Positions 5,452-13,325 of a DNA stretch of 20,138 bases are shown one piece after another. A program made the position numbers and the translations under genes. Where the stretch lies: the NCBI GenBank assembly GCA_035448065.1, contig DAOTIG010000055.1, forward strand, positions 1 through 20,138, in the 5' to 3' direction. The notes beneath the pieces were generated by a model that saw nothing but the letters and a program-made list of their open reading frames with translations, was not told the origin of the DNA and did no database searches. Each line of letters opens with the position of its first letter. Position 1 is the stretch's first letter. This DNA comes from Phosphoribacter sp035448065. GTDB taxonomy: Bacteria; Actinomycetota; Actinomycetes; Actinomycetales; Dermatophilaceae.

Positions 5452-8397
5452 TCAGCTGATCCGGCGGGTGACCTGCGGGTCTCGGCGGATGGCCAGCCAG
5501 GCCAGTCCGGCCGCGAGCACCGGGATCACCAGCACGGGGATGGCCAGCTGACCCCAGGGGATCACGACGATCGGGCCGACCGGGTCGGTGTTGCCGGGTC
5601 CCCACGTGGCACCCGTCGCCAGCCGGGCGATCGTGATGCCCGGCACCAGTCCGACGAGGACACCGAGCAGCCCCCCGATGATCCCCAGGGAGGCCGCCTG
5701 AGTCGCCGCCAGCCGCCGCCGTGTGCCGCGGGTCGCGCCGACCGCCGCGAAGGTGCCCATCAGCGGCTGCATCTCGGCCGTCGACAGCGCGGTCGCGAGC
5801 AGCGTGGCGGCGAGGATGATCAGCCCGAGCAGCGAGAGCACGACGATCGTCACCCACCGGTCGAAGGGCTGGAAACCGCGCTCGACATAGACGAACCCCA
5901 CGCCGGAGTCGGTCACCGCGTCGCGCAGCCGCTGCTCGTCGTCGTCGGGGATCGTCCCGCTCGGGTCGACGAGCAGGAGCTGCTGGATGGCCAGCGTCCA
6001 CCCGAACGATCGGGCCGTCTCAGTTGACACGATCATGCCGGTGTTGCCGGCCAAGGTCGGCAGCCGATCGGTCATCGCCAGCGCTGGGACGCGCGCCGTC
6101 TGCGGCGCCGCGACGGGCTTGGGTCGCTCGTCCACGGAGTCCCCGGTGGGCAGCGAGACCTCGCTCCACGTCAGCGTCATCTTGCCGTCGACGATGTCGA
6201 CGACGCAGCAGGTGAGCGGCACGGCGTCGGTGGGGTCCGGGCCGAAGCCGATCATGCCCTGGTTGCGCGGGGGTCGCCCGTCGACGAGCACACCGCCGGC
6301 GCGCAGCATCGCCGCTTGCGTGGCATCAAGGCCAAGCATGGTGATCAGGTCCTCGACGGGTGCGATAAGGATGGACATCCCACCCATCCCCATGCTGTCC
6401 ACCGTCACACAGCGGGAGAACACTGCTGGCGTGGGGGAGGTGAGCAGGCCGAGGGTCTCCTCCGGAGTGCATCCGGTCCGCACCGCGCTGACGATGGCCT
6501 CCGGCCCCTTGCCCGTGCCGCCGACCCGCTGCACCTCGACCTGGCGCAGGGTCGGCGTCGTCGCGCTGATCGTCGCCCGCAGTCGTTGCCACGCCGATGC
6601 CTCGTCGTTGGGCAGGTGGGAGCGGGGACTGGCCATCGCAGCGCCGATCGGCACCTGCGGCTGGTATATCCGCTGGCCGAACTCGGTGCCACTGGCACTG
6701 GCGACGAGGACGATGGTGGCGATCGAGCACCCGGCGAGGATGGCCGCGACCGTCGAGGTGGCCCGACCGCGCTGGCGGGCGGCATCCCGCAGGGCCATCC
6801 GGGCGGCCGCCGGCGCCGCCCGACCGAGCCTGGCGCCGAGGACCAGGCTCATCGGCACGAGCATGAGCGCCCCGACGACGAGCAGCACGAAGCCGCCGAT
6901 CGCCATGAGCAGCGGCAGGACGACCGGGATGTCCGCCGTGGGCGGCAGCGCGCTGAGGCCGAGCAGCAGTGCCGAGCCGACGACGAAGAGCACGAGGCCG
7001 ACGACCGGGACGCGCGCTCGTGCCCGAGGCGACACGGACTGGCTGCGCAGCACGCCGACGATGTCGAGCTGGGCCAGGCCCCGCGCGGGGATGAGCGCGG
7101 CGATGACGGTGGCGAGCACCGCCACCGCGAGCACGAGCAGCACCGGCCAGAACGGCACGTCCCATGGCCCGAAGAACGCGTCCGGACGGTTCGTCCGAGA
7201 CCAGGCGACCACGGCATACGCACCGATGACCCCGAGCAGCCCACCCACGGCGACCGAGAGCACCCCGAGCACGAGGGCCTGGCCGAGGACGGTCCGGCGC
7301 AGCTGGCCGGTCGGCGCGCCGTTGCTCGCGGCAAGGGCGAGGGTCCGTCGGCTGCGCGCCGCGGAGACGGCGAACGCCGGCCCGACGAGCAGGGTCGTCT
7401 CGACCAGCAGGCCGACCGCTGCGACCGCAGTGAGCAGCAGCTGGGTCACCGCCTCGTCGTCGGCGCGTTGCTGGAGCTCCGCCGGAGCGTGCACCTGGTC
7501 GGCCGGCGGCGGGTCGAGCGTCACCGCGCGACTGGTCGTGAGCAGTCCGTATGCCGCCCACCGCTCGACCTCGGCCCAGGTGACCGGGGTGGCCCGGTCG
7601 ATGACGTAGCTCGTCTCGCCCATCCCGCCGACGTCGAGCGGCGTGATGACGGCATCCACGGGTGACGTGTGCCCGAACATCGTCGAGTAGGCCTCGGCCA
7701 CCCCGACGATCGTCATGGTCACCGAGACGCCGGTGTTCGGGTCGACGGCGACGACGGTGCCCTCGCTCGGTATGCCGCGCGCGATCGCCGAGGGGGTGAC
7801 GACGACCTCGGTCGGCGTGGCCGCCCACCGGCCGCTGCGCAGGTGCACGATGCCCTCGAGGAACGGGTATGCCGTCGGGTCGGCGCCCAGCACCTGGACG
7901 TCGTAGGTCTTGCGTCCCACGGTGACCAGTCCCGGGAAGCTCTGCACCGGTGCCACGGTCCCACCGGTGAGCTGAGCCAGCGCGGCGCGGCGCTGCGGTT
8001 GGCTCTCGCCCCATCCGGGGATGGGGGTGGCTCGCTCGTGCGTGGTGTCCCCGCCGAAGAATGAGTCGGAGGTGGGGAGGACGACGAGCTTCTCGTCACC
8101 CTGGTAGCTGATCCGAGCCTGAGCCTGGCCCATGGTGAAGGGCAGCCGCTCGACCGGGGAGAGCGACGCGACGGCCGCGAGGATGTTGCCGCCGACGAGC
8201 AGCATGACCGGCAGGGCGACCATGAGCACGACGAGGGCACTGCGGCCCTTGTGCCGCACGGCGTCCCGGCGGCCGAGGCGCAGCGCGAGGCGCCACCCGG
8301 CGAGCCAGCGCTCGAGGCGCGAGCCACGCTCGGCGAGAGCCGGCGCAGGTGGTCGCGGGGGAGGTGCCGCCGGACGCGTGGGAGTCTGCACGGTCAC
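5452..8397 (-). CDS. ABC transporter permease, two-block FtsX-type (MacB/LolE-like)
   Basis: Large 981-aa integral membrane permease of the FtsX/MacB type. Hydrophobic segments lie at about residues 54-80, then 319-345, 371-398, 414-436, 464-483, 491-521 and 549-568, with a final FtsX helix set after about residue 840. Two large extracytoplasmic regions (about 81-315 and 570-840) separate them, so the protein is a tandem of two FtsX domains and can work with one ATPase dimer. The GTG start overlaps the ATPase stop (GTGA), implying translational coupling. PadR-controlled transporters of this form usually handle peptides, antibiotics or cell-envelope stress, or act as mechanotransmitters; the substrate is unknown. 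The N-terminal 30 residues are Pro/Ala-rich and cytoplasmic. Confidence 0.88.
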   Translation of the reverse strand: MTVQTPTRPAAPPPRPPAPALAERGSRLERWLAGWRLALRLGRRDAVRHKGRSALVVLMVALPVMLLVGGNILAAVASLSPVERLPFTMGQAQARISYQGDEKLVVLPTSDSFFGGDTTHERATPIPGWGESQPQRRAALAQLTGGTVAPVQSFPGLVTVGRKTYDVQVLGADPTAYPFLEGIVHLRSGRWAATPTEVVVTPSAIARGIPSEGTVVAVDPNTGVSVTMTIVGVAEAYSTMFGHTSPVDAVITPLDVGGMGETSYVIDRATPVTWAEVERWAAYGLLTTSRAVTLDPPPADQVHAPAELQQRADDEAVTQLLLTAVAAVGLLVETTLLVGPAFAVSAARSRRTLALAASNGAPTGQLRRTVLGQALVLGVLSVAVGGLLGVIGAYAVVAWSRTNRPDAFFGPWDVPFWPVLLVLAVAVLATVIAALIPARGLAQLDIVGVLRSQSVSPRARARVPVVGLVLFVVGSALLLGLSALPPTADIPVVLPLLMAIGGFVLLVVGALMLVPMSLVLGARLGRAAPAAARMALRDAARQRGRATSTVAAILAGCSIATIVLVASASGTEFGQRIYQPQVPIGAAMASPRSHLPNDEASAWQRLRATISATTPTLRQVEVQRVGGTGKGPEAIVSAVRTGCTPEETLGLLTSPTPAVFSRCVTVDSMGMGGMSILIAPVEDLITMLGLDATQAAMLRAGGVLVDGRPPRNQGMIGFGPDPTDAVPLTCCVVDIVDGKMTLTWSEVSLPTGDSVDERPKPVAAPQTARVPALAMTDRLPTLAGNTGMIVSTETARSFGWTLAIQQLLLVDPSGTIPDDDEQRLRDAVTDSGVGFVYVERGFQPFDRWVTIVVLSLLGLIILAATLLATALSTAEMQPLMGTFAAVGATRGTRRRLAATQAASLGIIGGLLGVLVGLVPGITIARLATGATWGPGNTDPVGPIVVIPWGQLAIPVLVIPVLAAGLAWLAIRRDPQVTRRIS

Positions 8398-9125
8398 GAC
8401 GCGCTCCGGGCACTGCGCGGCATACCGGCTGGCTCGGTGGAGTCGACGACGCGGCCGTCGCGCAGGTAGACGACCCGGTCGGCCCAGCCGGCGAAGCGCG
8501 CCTCGTGGGTGACGAGCAGGCCGGCCGCGCCGGCGTCGCAGCGCTGACGCAGCACGGTGAGCACGCCCTCGCCGGTGACCGAGTCGAGAGCGCCGGTCGG
8601 CTCGTCGGCGAGCACCAGTCGGCGCTCGCCGACCAGGGCGCGGGCGATCGCGACCCGCTGCTGCTGGCCGCCGGACATCTGGTCCGGGTAGCGGTCGGCG
8701 AGCAGCTTCAGGCCCAGCTCGTCGAGGGCAGCGAGGGCCTGCCGGCGGGTCTCGCTCACCCGCTGACCGTCGAGCTCGAGCGGGAGGGCGATGTTCTCGG
8801 CGGCGGTGAGCGAGGGGATGAGATTGAGGTCCTGGAAGACGACCCCGACCTTGCGCCGACGCAGCGCAGCCAGATCGGCCGGCCGCAGCGATGTCGTCGA
8901 GACGCCCTCGATCTCGACCGTGCCGGAGGTCGGCAGGTCGAGCGCGCCGGCGAGGTTGAGCAGGGTCGACTTGCCCGATCCGGAGGGGCCCATGACGGCG
9001 ACGAGCTCACCGGCGCACAGGTCGAGGCTCACCCCGTCGAGCGCGCGGACTGCGGTCTCGCCGCTGCCGTGCACACGGTGGACGTCGGTGAGTCGCAGGA
9101 CGACCTCAGGTGTCGGGGTGCTCAT
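8394..9125 (-). CDS. ABC transporter ATP-binding protein (MacB/LolD type)
   Basis: 243-aa ATPase partner of the FtsX-type permease. Motifs seen: Walker A GPSGSGKST (46-54), Q-loop Q98 in VVFQDLNLIPSLTAAEN, signature SGGQQ (151-155), Walker B VLADEP (D174, E175), D-loop GALD and H-loop H207. The VxRALDGVSLDL and DLNLIPSLTAAEN blocks are typical of the LolD/MacB subfamily. The ATG at 9125 follows a strong ribosome-binding site (GAAAGGAAG, about 5 nt away). The start lies inside the end of padR (20-bp overlap), and the stop overlaps the permease GTG by 4 bp, so padR, ATPase and permease form one operon. Confidence 0.93.
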   Translation of the reverse strand: MSTPTPEVVLRLTDVHRVHGSGETAVRALDGVSLDLCAGELVAVMGPSGSGKSTLLNLAGALDLPTSGTVEIEGVSTTSLRPADLAALRRRKVGVVFQDLNLIPSLTAAENIALPLELDGQRVSETRRQALAALDELGLKLLADRYPDQMSGGQQQRVAIARALVGERRLVLADEPTGALDSVTGEGVLTVLRQRCDAGAAGLLVTHEARFAGWADRVVYLRDGRVVDSTEPAGMPRSARSAS

Positions 9126-9747
9126 CGTGCTTCCTTTCACGGGGCGCATGGGAGAGGACGGCCTCGACGTGGTCGAGCCAGCGCAGCTCGGCCTCGACGG
9201 TGAACAGCTGGTGCTCGAGGACGAGGCGATCGGCGCTCGTCGACGGGGCGGTGCCGCCCGGCGTCGTCGGGTCGAGGGCGAGCTTGCGGCGGGTGAGCTC
9301 GCGCAGGTGGCGCATCGTGGCGGTGCGCTGGGTGGTGATGACGGCGTAGGGGTCGACGCCGGGGGTGCTGATCGCCAGGGCGAGCTTGATGACGAGCTCG
9401 TCCCGGGCCGGGGTCTCGCGGTCGACGGGCGTGGTCCACCAGCCGTCCGCCTCGGCGGCGCCCTGCTCGGTGAGTCGATAGGTGACGGTGACGTCGCCGG
9501 AGTCGGGGCGGTCGGGGCTGGCGGGGCTGACGGTGCCGCGAGTCGTGCGGGCGCCGCGGTCGGGGGCCGGCGCTCGGGTCTCGCCGGCGACCAGGCCGTC
9601 CCGCTCGAGCCGGCCGAGGGTGGTGTAGACCTGCCCGACGTTGAGGGTCCAGGCGCCGCCGGTGGCCTGCTCGAAGTCGGCCTTGATCCGCGCTCCATAG
9701 CGCGGGCCCTGCCGGAGCAGAGCCAGCACGCTGCTGCGAACGGTCAC
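9106..9747 (-). CDS. PadR-family transcriptional regulator
   Basis: 213-aa winged-helix repressor expected to control its own operon and the two ABC genes behind it. The N-terminus (SSVLALLRQGPRYGARIKAD) and GQVYTTLGRLERDGLV are the canonical PadR helix-turn-helix and recognition helix (first 55 residues). A Gly/Pro/Arg-rich insertion at about 59-84 lies in the wing before VTVTYRLTEQGAAE. The C-terminal part (about 105-200) is helical and fits the variable dimerisation/effector domain of PadR subfamily 2. The GTG at 9747 is chosen because AGGGAAGG lies 6 nt upstream. An upstream start at 9795 would put the coding region inside the promoter and operators, so it is rejected. The gene overlaps the ATPase start by 20 bp. 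Confidence 0.88.
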   Translation of the reverse strand: MTVRSSVLALLRQGPRYGARIKADFEQATGGAWTLNVGQVYTTLGRLERDGLVAGETRAPAPDRGARTTRGTVSPASPDRPDSGDVTVTYRLTEQGAAEADGWWTTPVDRETPARDELVIKLALAISTPGVDPYAVITTQRTATMRHLRELTRRKLALDPTTPGGTAPSTSADRLVLEHQLFTVEAELRWLDHVEAVLSHAPRERKHDEHPDT

Positions 9748-9772
9748 GACGTGCCTTCCCTGGGGGGGATGT

Positions 9773-9813
9773 ATACCGGGTATTGCTACTGTCAAGGACG
9801 CTATACCGAGTAT
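9773..9813. promoter_or_regulatory. Pair of dyad operators, probable PadR binding sites
   Basis: ATACCGGGTAT (9773-9783) and ATACCGAGTAT (9803-9813) are two near-identical 11-bp dyads with centres exactly 30 bp apart, close to three helical turns, so both lie on one DNA face. They sit between padR and its promoter. The arrangement suggests cooperative PadR autoregulation; the link to PadR is inferred from position and symmetry. Confidence 0.65.
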
Positions 9814-9826
9814 GCCGCTGGGTCAA
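9798..9826 (-). promoter_or_regulatory. padR-ABC operon promoter
   Basis: On the minus strand TTGACC (9826-9821) and TAGCGT (9803-9798) are separated by 17 bp, a good sigma-70-type promoter. The distal operator lies in the spacer and overlaps the -10 box. A second, weaker candidate is TTGACA (9795-9790) with TACATC 16 bp downstream, overlapping the proximal operator. Confidence 0.6.
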
Positions 9827-9894
9827 GCGTGCTCCCGCCCTCGCCCGTCTCTCGCGCTGGCGCGCTGCCGAGCCGCTGCGCCCCGCGGTCCGTC

Positions 9895-9962
9895 GGGAAA
9901 CTCATGCGTTTCCCGATTCGCCATGGGATCCCATCGACAATCGGGAAACGCATGCGTTTCCA
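9895..9962. repeat. 68-bp nested palindromic intergenic element
   Basis: The element is symmetrical about 9928/9929. Its arms (9895-9918 and 9939-9962) pair with one internal mismatch plus the last base pair, around a central ATGGGATCCCAT (9923-9934). Each arm is itself a palindrome: the right one is GGAAACGCATGCGTTTCC (9944-9961), and the left differs by one base and extends to GGGAAAC...GTTTCCC. It lies downstream of the VanZ gene and upstream of the padR promoter. It could be a terminator, a REP-like element or a protein-binding site. The rest of 9827-10070 shows no gene. Confidence 0.8.
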
Positions 9963-10070
9963 CACCGCGCCCTCGAGTCGTCAGCGCTGCCGGCTCTGGA
10001 CTCCCCCATCGTCGGCGGACGTGATCGACGACGCCACCGATCGCCGGCGACGCCAGCGACGCGGCGGCCG

Positions 10071-10766
10071 TCAGCGGCGGCGGCGCAGCAGCACCAGCTC
10101 GGCGGCCAGCAGCAGCACGACGCCGAGCATCGCCCCGGTCGTGTTCGTCAGCACGTCGTTGCCGGCGCACTCCCGGTCGGTGAACAGGGCCTGATACGAC
10201 TCGGTGCCCAGGGTCACGGCGATGGCGACCGGCACGGCGAGCCACCGATGGCGCCGCCGCGCCGCGGCCAGCGCGGCGCCGAGCGGCACGTAGAGCAGCA
10301 CGTTGGGGATGACGTCGTAGAAGACGCCGAAGCGACCGTAGGTGCCCCACCGCCACGACGTCGTGAAGCACGTCGTCAGGGTCGCGAGATCCGGGCTGCC
10401 CCAGTGCGGCGCGATCCGCACCGGCATCCACGACGTGACCGCGACGACGAGCATTGCCTCGGCGACGAGCGCCGCCGCGACCCAGCGCGCCCCCGCCAGC
10501 CGCAGCAGCCCGGCCAGCAGCACCGCCCCGACGACGAGAGCCGCCAAGGTGCTCTCGGCCCCCTCGCGCAGCGTCCAGGCCACGCCCCGGGTGCGGGTGG
10601 CGTACGCGACCGCGACGGCCAACAGGCACACCGCCACGGCCGCGCCGGCCGCGAGCCCCCACGGAACCCGCCGGCCGCTCACCTGGCCGAGATGGATCGT
10701 GAGCAGGACGACGAAGCCGGCCGCCAGCACGACCGCCAGTGCGGCTGAGACCGAGGCGAGGCTCAC
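10071..10766 (-). CDS. VanZ-family membrane protein
   Basis: 231-aa polytopic membrane protein with about seven hydrophobic segments. The VanZ signature is in the C-terminal half: FYDVIPNVLLYVPLGAAL, then VTLGTESYQALF and the DVLTNTTGAMLGV segment. VanZ domains are linked to glycopeptide (teicoplanin) resistance, but most chromosomal actinobacterial members have no proven function. The GTG at 10766 overlaps the stop of the upstream oxidoreductase (GTGA), which sets the start and implies coupling. The protein ends in a basic LLRRRR tail. No other vancomycin-resistance genes are nearby. Confidence 0.8.
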   Translation of the reverse strand: MSLASVSAALAVVLAAGFVVLLTIHLGQVSGRRVPWGLAAGAAVAVCLLAVAVAYATRTRGVAWTLREGAESTLAALVVGAVLLAGLLRLAGARWVAAALVAEAMLVVAVTSWMPVRIAPHWGSPDLATLTTCFTTSWRWGTYGRFGVFYDVIPNVLLYVPLGAALAAARRRHRWLAVPVAIAVTLGTESYQALFTDRECAGNDVLTNTTGAMLGVVLLLAAELVLLRRRR

Positions 10767-11740
10767 GTGGTGAGCAGCACCTTGCCGACGTGCCTCGACT
10801 CCTCGAGCACCCGGTGCGCCTGTGCGGCCTGCTCCAACGGCAGCCGGTCGTGCACCACCGGTCGCACTGTGCCCGCCTCCACGAGGGGCCAGACGTGCTC
10901 GCGCACCGCCGCGACGATCGCGGCCTTCTCCGCGTCGGGGCGAGCCCGCAGCGAGGTGGCGATCACGGCGGCCCGCTTGCGCAGCAACTGCCCGAGGTCG
11001 AGCTCGCCCACCGTGCCGCCCTGCAGGCCGATGACGACGAGCCGGCCGTATGCCGCGAGCACGTCCACGTTTCGGCGCAGGTACTTCGCGCCCATGTTGT
11101 CGAGGACGACGTCGACGCCGTGGCCGTCGGTCGCCTCGCGCACGACGGCGACGAAGTCCTCGTCCCGGTAGTTGACGAGGATCTCGGCGCCGAGCGAGCG
11201 GCATACCTCGAGCTTGTCGGCCGAGCCGGCGGTGACCGCCACCCGCGCTCCGACCGCGCGCGCGAGCTGGATCGCCATCGTCCCGATGCCGGACGAGCCA
11301 CCGTGCACGAGCAGGGTCTGGCGCGGCTGCAGCGCGGCCGTCATGAAGACGTTGGACCACACCGTGCAGGCGACCTCCGGCAGGGCGGCCGCGTCGACGA
11401 GCGACACCCCGTGCGGCACCGGCAGCAGCTGGCCGGCCGGGACGGCGACCTGCGCGGCATACCCGCCGCCGGAGAGCAGGGCGCACACCGCGTCGCCGAC
11501 CTGCCACCCGGTCACGCCCTCGCCCAGCGTGCGGATCCGGCCGCTGCACTCGAGGCCGAGGTATGCCGGGGCGCCGGGCGGGGGTGGATAGTGCCCCTGG
11601 CGTTGCAGCAGGTCAGCGCGGTTGACGCCGGCAGCGACGACGTCGATGACGACCTCGCCGGGCCTGGCTTCGGGGTCGGGGACCTCGGCGAGGACGAGAG
11701 CGTCCGGGCCGCCGGGCTCGGGCACCGTGACTGCGCGCAT
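10763..11740 (-). CDS. NAD(P)H quinone oxidoreductase, PIG3 family
   Basis: 325-aa zinc-independent medium-chain dehydrogenase/reductase, expected to reduce quinones or similar electrophiles with NADPH in the cytoplasm. The GVNRADLLQRQGHYPPPPGAP block (about 38-58) is diagnostic of the PIG3/TP53I3 subgroup. The GroES-like N-terminal domain is followed by a Rossmann domain with the nucleotide-binding motif HGGSSGIGTMAIQLA (146-160). The catalytic zinc cysteines of alcohol dehydrogenases are absent, as expected for quinone reductases. The ATG at 11740 has TAGGCT 6 nt upstream. The stop overlaps the VanZ GTG by 4 bp, so the two genes form an operon; the functional link between them is not obvious. 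Confidence 0.92.
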   Translation of the reverse strand: MRAVTVPEPGGPDALVLAEVPDPEARPGEVVIDVVAAGVNRADLLQRQGHYPPPPGAPAYLGLECSGRIRTLGEGVTGWQVGDAVCALLSGGGYAAQVAVPAGQLLPVPHGVSLVDAAALPEVACTVWSNVFMTAALQPRQTLLVHGGSSGIGTMAIQLARAVGARVAVTAGSADKLEVCRSLGAEILVNYRDEDFVAVVREATDGHGVDVVLDNMGAKYLRRNVDVLAAYGRLVVIGLQGGTVGELDLGQLLRKRAAVIATSLRARPDAEKAAIVAAVREHVWPLVEAGTVRPVVHDRLPLEQAAQAHRVLEESRHVGKVLLTT

Positions 11741-11746
11741 GCCGCC

Positions 11747-11752
11747 AGCCTA
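11747..11752 (-). promoter_or_regulatory. -10 box (TAGGCT) of a leaderless promoter for the quinone oxidoreductase
   Basis: TAGGCT on the minus strand lies 6 nt before the ATG at 11740. The same hexamer serves the DUF998 gene at nearly the same spacing. No Shine-Dalgarno sequence fits between box and start. Confidence 0.55.
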
Positions 11753-11870
11753 GCCAGCGTGGACAAGCACGCCCGGAATTCGGACAGGCAAGCGCTTTCC
11801 CCCCATGTCGGCGCCGAACCGGTGTCAGGATGAGGTGTAACGCAGGTCCCCCAACCAGCGAGACAGGACC

Positions 11871-13208
11871 GTGGACACGCACTTCTGGGCCGAACACGCC
11901 TGGCTGCCAACGGGATTGGCACGCAATGTGCGAATTGCCGTCATCGACGGCCGATTCGCCGAGGTCGAGGTCCGCACCCGCCGGGCCTCGGGGGACGTCT
12001 GTCTTCCCGGGGTCGTCATGCCCGGCTTCGCCAACGGTCACAGCCATGTCTTCCATCGGGCGCTGCGCGGGCGCAGCCACACGGCGCCGGACCCGCAGGC
12101 CTGGTCCAAGCGGGTGTATGCCGCGGCCGAGCTCATCACGCCGGACAGCTACCTGGACCTGGCCCGCGCGGTCTACGTCGAGATGCTGCTCGCCGGCTAT
12201 ACGGCGGTGGGGGAGTTCCACTACCTGCACCACGGCCCGGATGGGCGGCCCTACGCCGACCCCAACGCGATGTCGATGGCGCTCGTGAAGGCGGCCGAGG
12301 AGGTCGGCATCCGGCTCACCCTCATCGACGTCTGCTACCTCTGGGGCGGCATGACCTCTTCGGGGCACCTGCCGCTGGACGGGCTCCAGGAGCGCTTCAG
12401 CGACGGCTCGGTGGAGGCGTGGTTCGACCGGATGCGCCGGATCCCGCAGACGGACCTGCTGCGCCGGGCGGCGGCGATCCACTCGCTCGCGGCCATCACT
12501 CGCGAGCAGGCGGGGCATGTCGCGGCGCTCGCCCGCGAGCTGACGCTGCACGAGGTGCCGCTGCACGTCAACCTCTCCGAGAAGCCGGCCGACAACCTCG
12601 CCTGCCAGATGTACTACGGCCGCACGCCGACCGAGCTGTTCCACGACGTCGGGGTCCTCGGTCCGGAGCTCGTCGGCGTGCACGCCGGAAACCTCTCCGA
12701 CCACGACATCCATCTGCTCGCCGAGGCCCGCGCCCAGGTCGTCGCCTGTCCGTCGACCGAGCGGGAGACCGGCCACGCCGTGCCGCCGACCCGACGGCTG
12801 CTCGACTCGGGCATCACGGTGGGCATCGGGTCGGACCACCAGGTGGCCATCGACCCCTTCCTCGAGCTGCGCGAGCTGGAGTACACCGAGCGCCGGCGCA
12901 GCGGCGAGCGCGGCCGGCTGTCGGTGACCCAGCTCCTCGACATCGGCACCCGGCACGGCCACCAGGCGCTCGGCTGGTACGAGGGTGGCGCGATCGTGCC
13001 CGGGATGCTCGCCGATCTCGTCGCGGTCGACCTGGCCTCGGTGCGCACCGTGGGCAGCAAGGCCGCCGAGATCCTCTACACCGCGACGGCTGCAGACGTG
13101 CTCACCGTCGTCGTCGGCGGGCGGGTCGTCGTGCAGAACGGCGAGCACGTCCTCGGGGCGGTCGCGCCGATGCTCCGCGAGGCGATGCAGGCACTGCGCG
13201 GGCAGTGA
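11871..13208 (+). CDS. hutF: Formimidoylglutamate deiminase-like amidohydrolase (HutF)
   Basis: 445-aa metal-dependent amidohydrolase, predicted to hydrolyse N-formimidoyl-L-glutamate to N-formylglutamate and ammonia in histidine breakdown. The FWAEHAWLP start, GFANGHSHVFHRALRG and VGEFHYLHHGPDGRPYADPNAM are characteristic of actinobacterial HutF. Predicted metal ligands are H57 and H59 (HSH), H232 and D322, with E237 as possible general base. The second half departs from my recollection of usual HutF: LSEKPADN in place of LSEQxAEN, and GSDHQVAIDPF where GSDSHAVIDLF is expected. Substrate drift within the family is therefore possible. The GTG at 11871 is the only start that fits; the GGA 2 nt upstream is too close to be a good ribosome-binding site. 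No hutH, hutU or hutI is in the window. Confidence 0.78.
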   Translation: MDTHFWAEHAWLPTGLARNVRIAVIDGRFAEVEVRTRRASGDVCLPGVVMPGFANGHSHVFHRALRGRSHTAPDPQAWSKRVYAAAELITPDSYLDLARAVYVEMLLAGYTAVGEFHYLHHGPDGRPYADPNAMSMALVKAAEEVGIRLTLIDVCYLWGGMTSSGHLPLDGLQERFSDGSVEAWFDRMRRIPQTDLLRRAAAIHSLAAITREQAGHVAALARELTLHEVPLHVNLSEKPADNLACQMYYGRTPTELFHDVGVLGPELVGVHAGNLSDHDIHLLAEARAQVVACPSTERETGHAVPPTRRLLDSGITVGIGSDHQVAIDPFLELRELEYTERRRSGERGRLSVTQLLDIGTRHGHQALGWYEGGAIVPGMLADLVAVDLASVRTVGSKAAEILYTATAADVLTVVVGGRVVVQNGEHVLGAVAPMLREAMQALRGQ

Positions 13209-13274
13209 GCGGGGCGCTGAGCGGGCGGGAGCGCACCAGCCCTGAGCCCGAAGCATCGCGGCATACGGGCTTGC

Positions 13275-13308
13275 TCTTCCTTTCTTCCTTGCCGCGTGGA
13301 AAGGAAGA
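13275..13308. promoter_or_regulatory. Inverted-repeat operator in front of the vapB remnant
   Basis: TCTTCCTTTC (13275-13284) and GAAAGGAAGA (13299-13308) are perfect 10-bp arms with a 14-bp spacer. They overlap the -35 box of the promoter at 13289-13317. Placement over the promoter of a toxin-antitoxin locus fits VapB/VapBC autoregulation, though the family match is inferred. Confidence 0.6.
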
Positions 13309-13317
13309 ATCTAGCGT
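13289..13317 (+). promoter_or_regulatory. vapB promoter
   Basis: TTGCCG (13289-13294), a 17-bp spacer and TAGCGT (13312-13317) precede the ATG at 13326 by 8 nt. The short distance again suggests a leaderless or nearly leaderless transcript. The promoter appears intact although the genes behind it are broken. Confidence 0.6.
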
Positions 13318-13325
13318 GGTCGAGC

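Noticed and set aside
9748..9795. Longer padR start at 9795
   Set aside because: It would include the operator and promoter region; the GTG at 9747 has a good Shine-Dalgarno and begins the conserved PadR fold.
10071..10766. Vancomycin-resistance cluster
   Set aside because: Only a VanZ-domain protein is present; no vanH, vanA/B, vanX or vanRS genes are in the window, and lone VanZ proteins are common in actinobacteria.
13209..13274. Rho-independent terminator after the HutF-like gene
   Set aside because: Only a 5-bp GCGCT/AGCGC stem with a long loop can be drawn and there is no U-tract.
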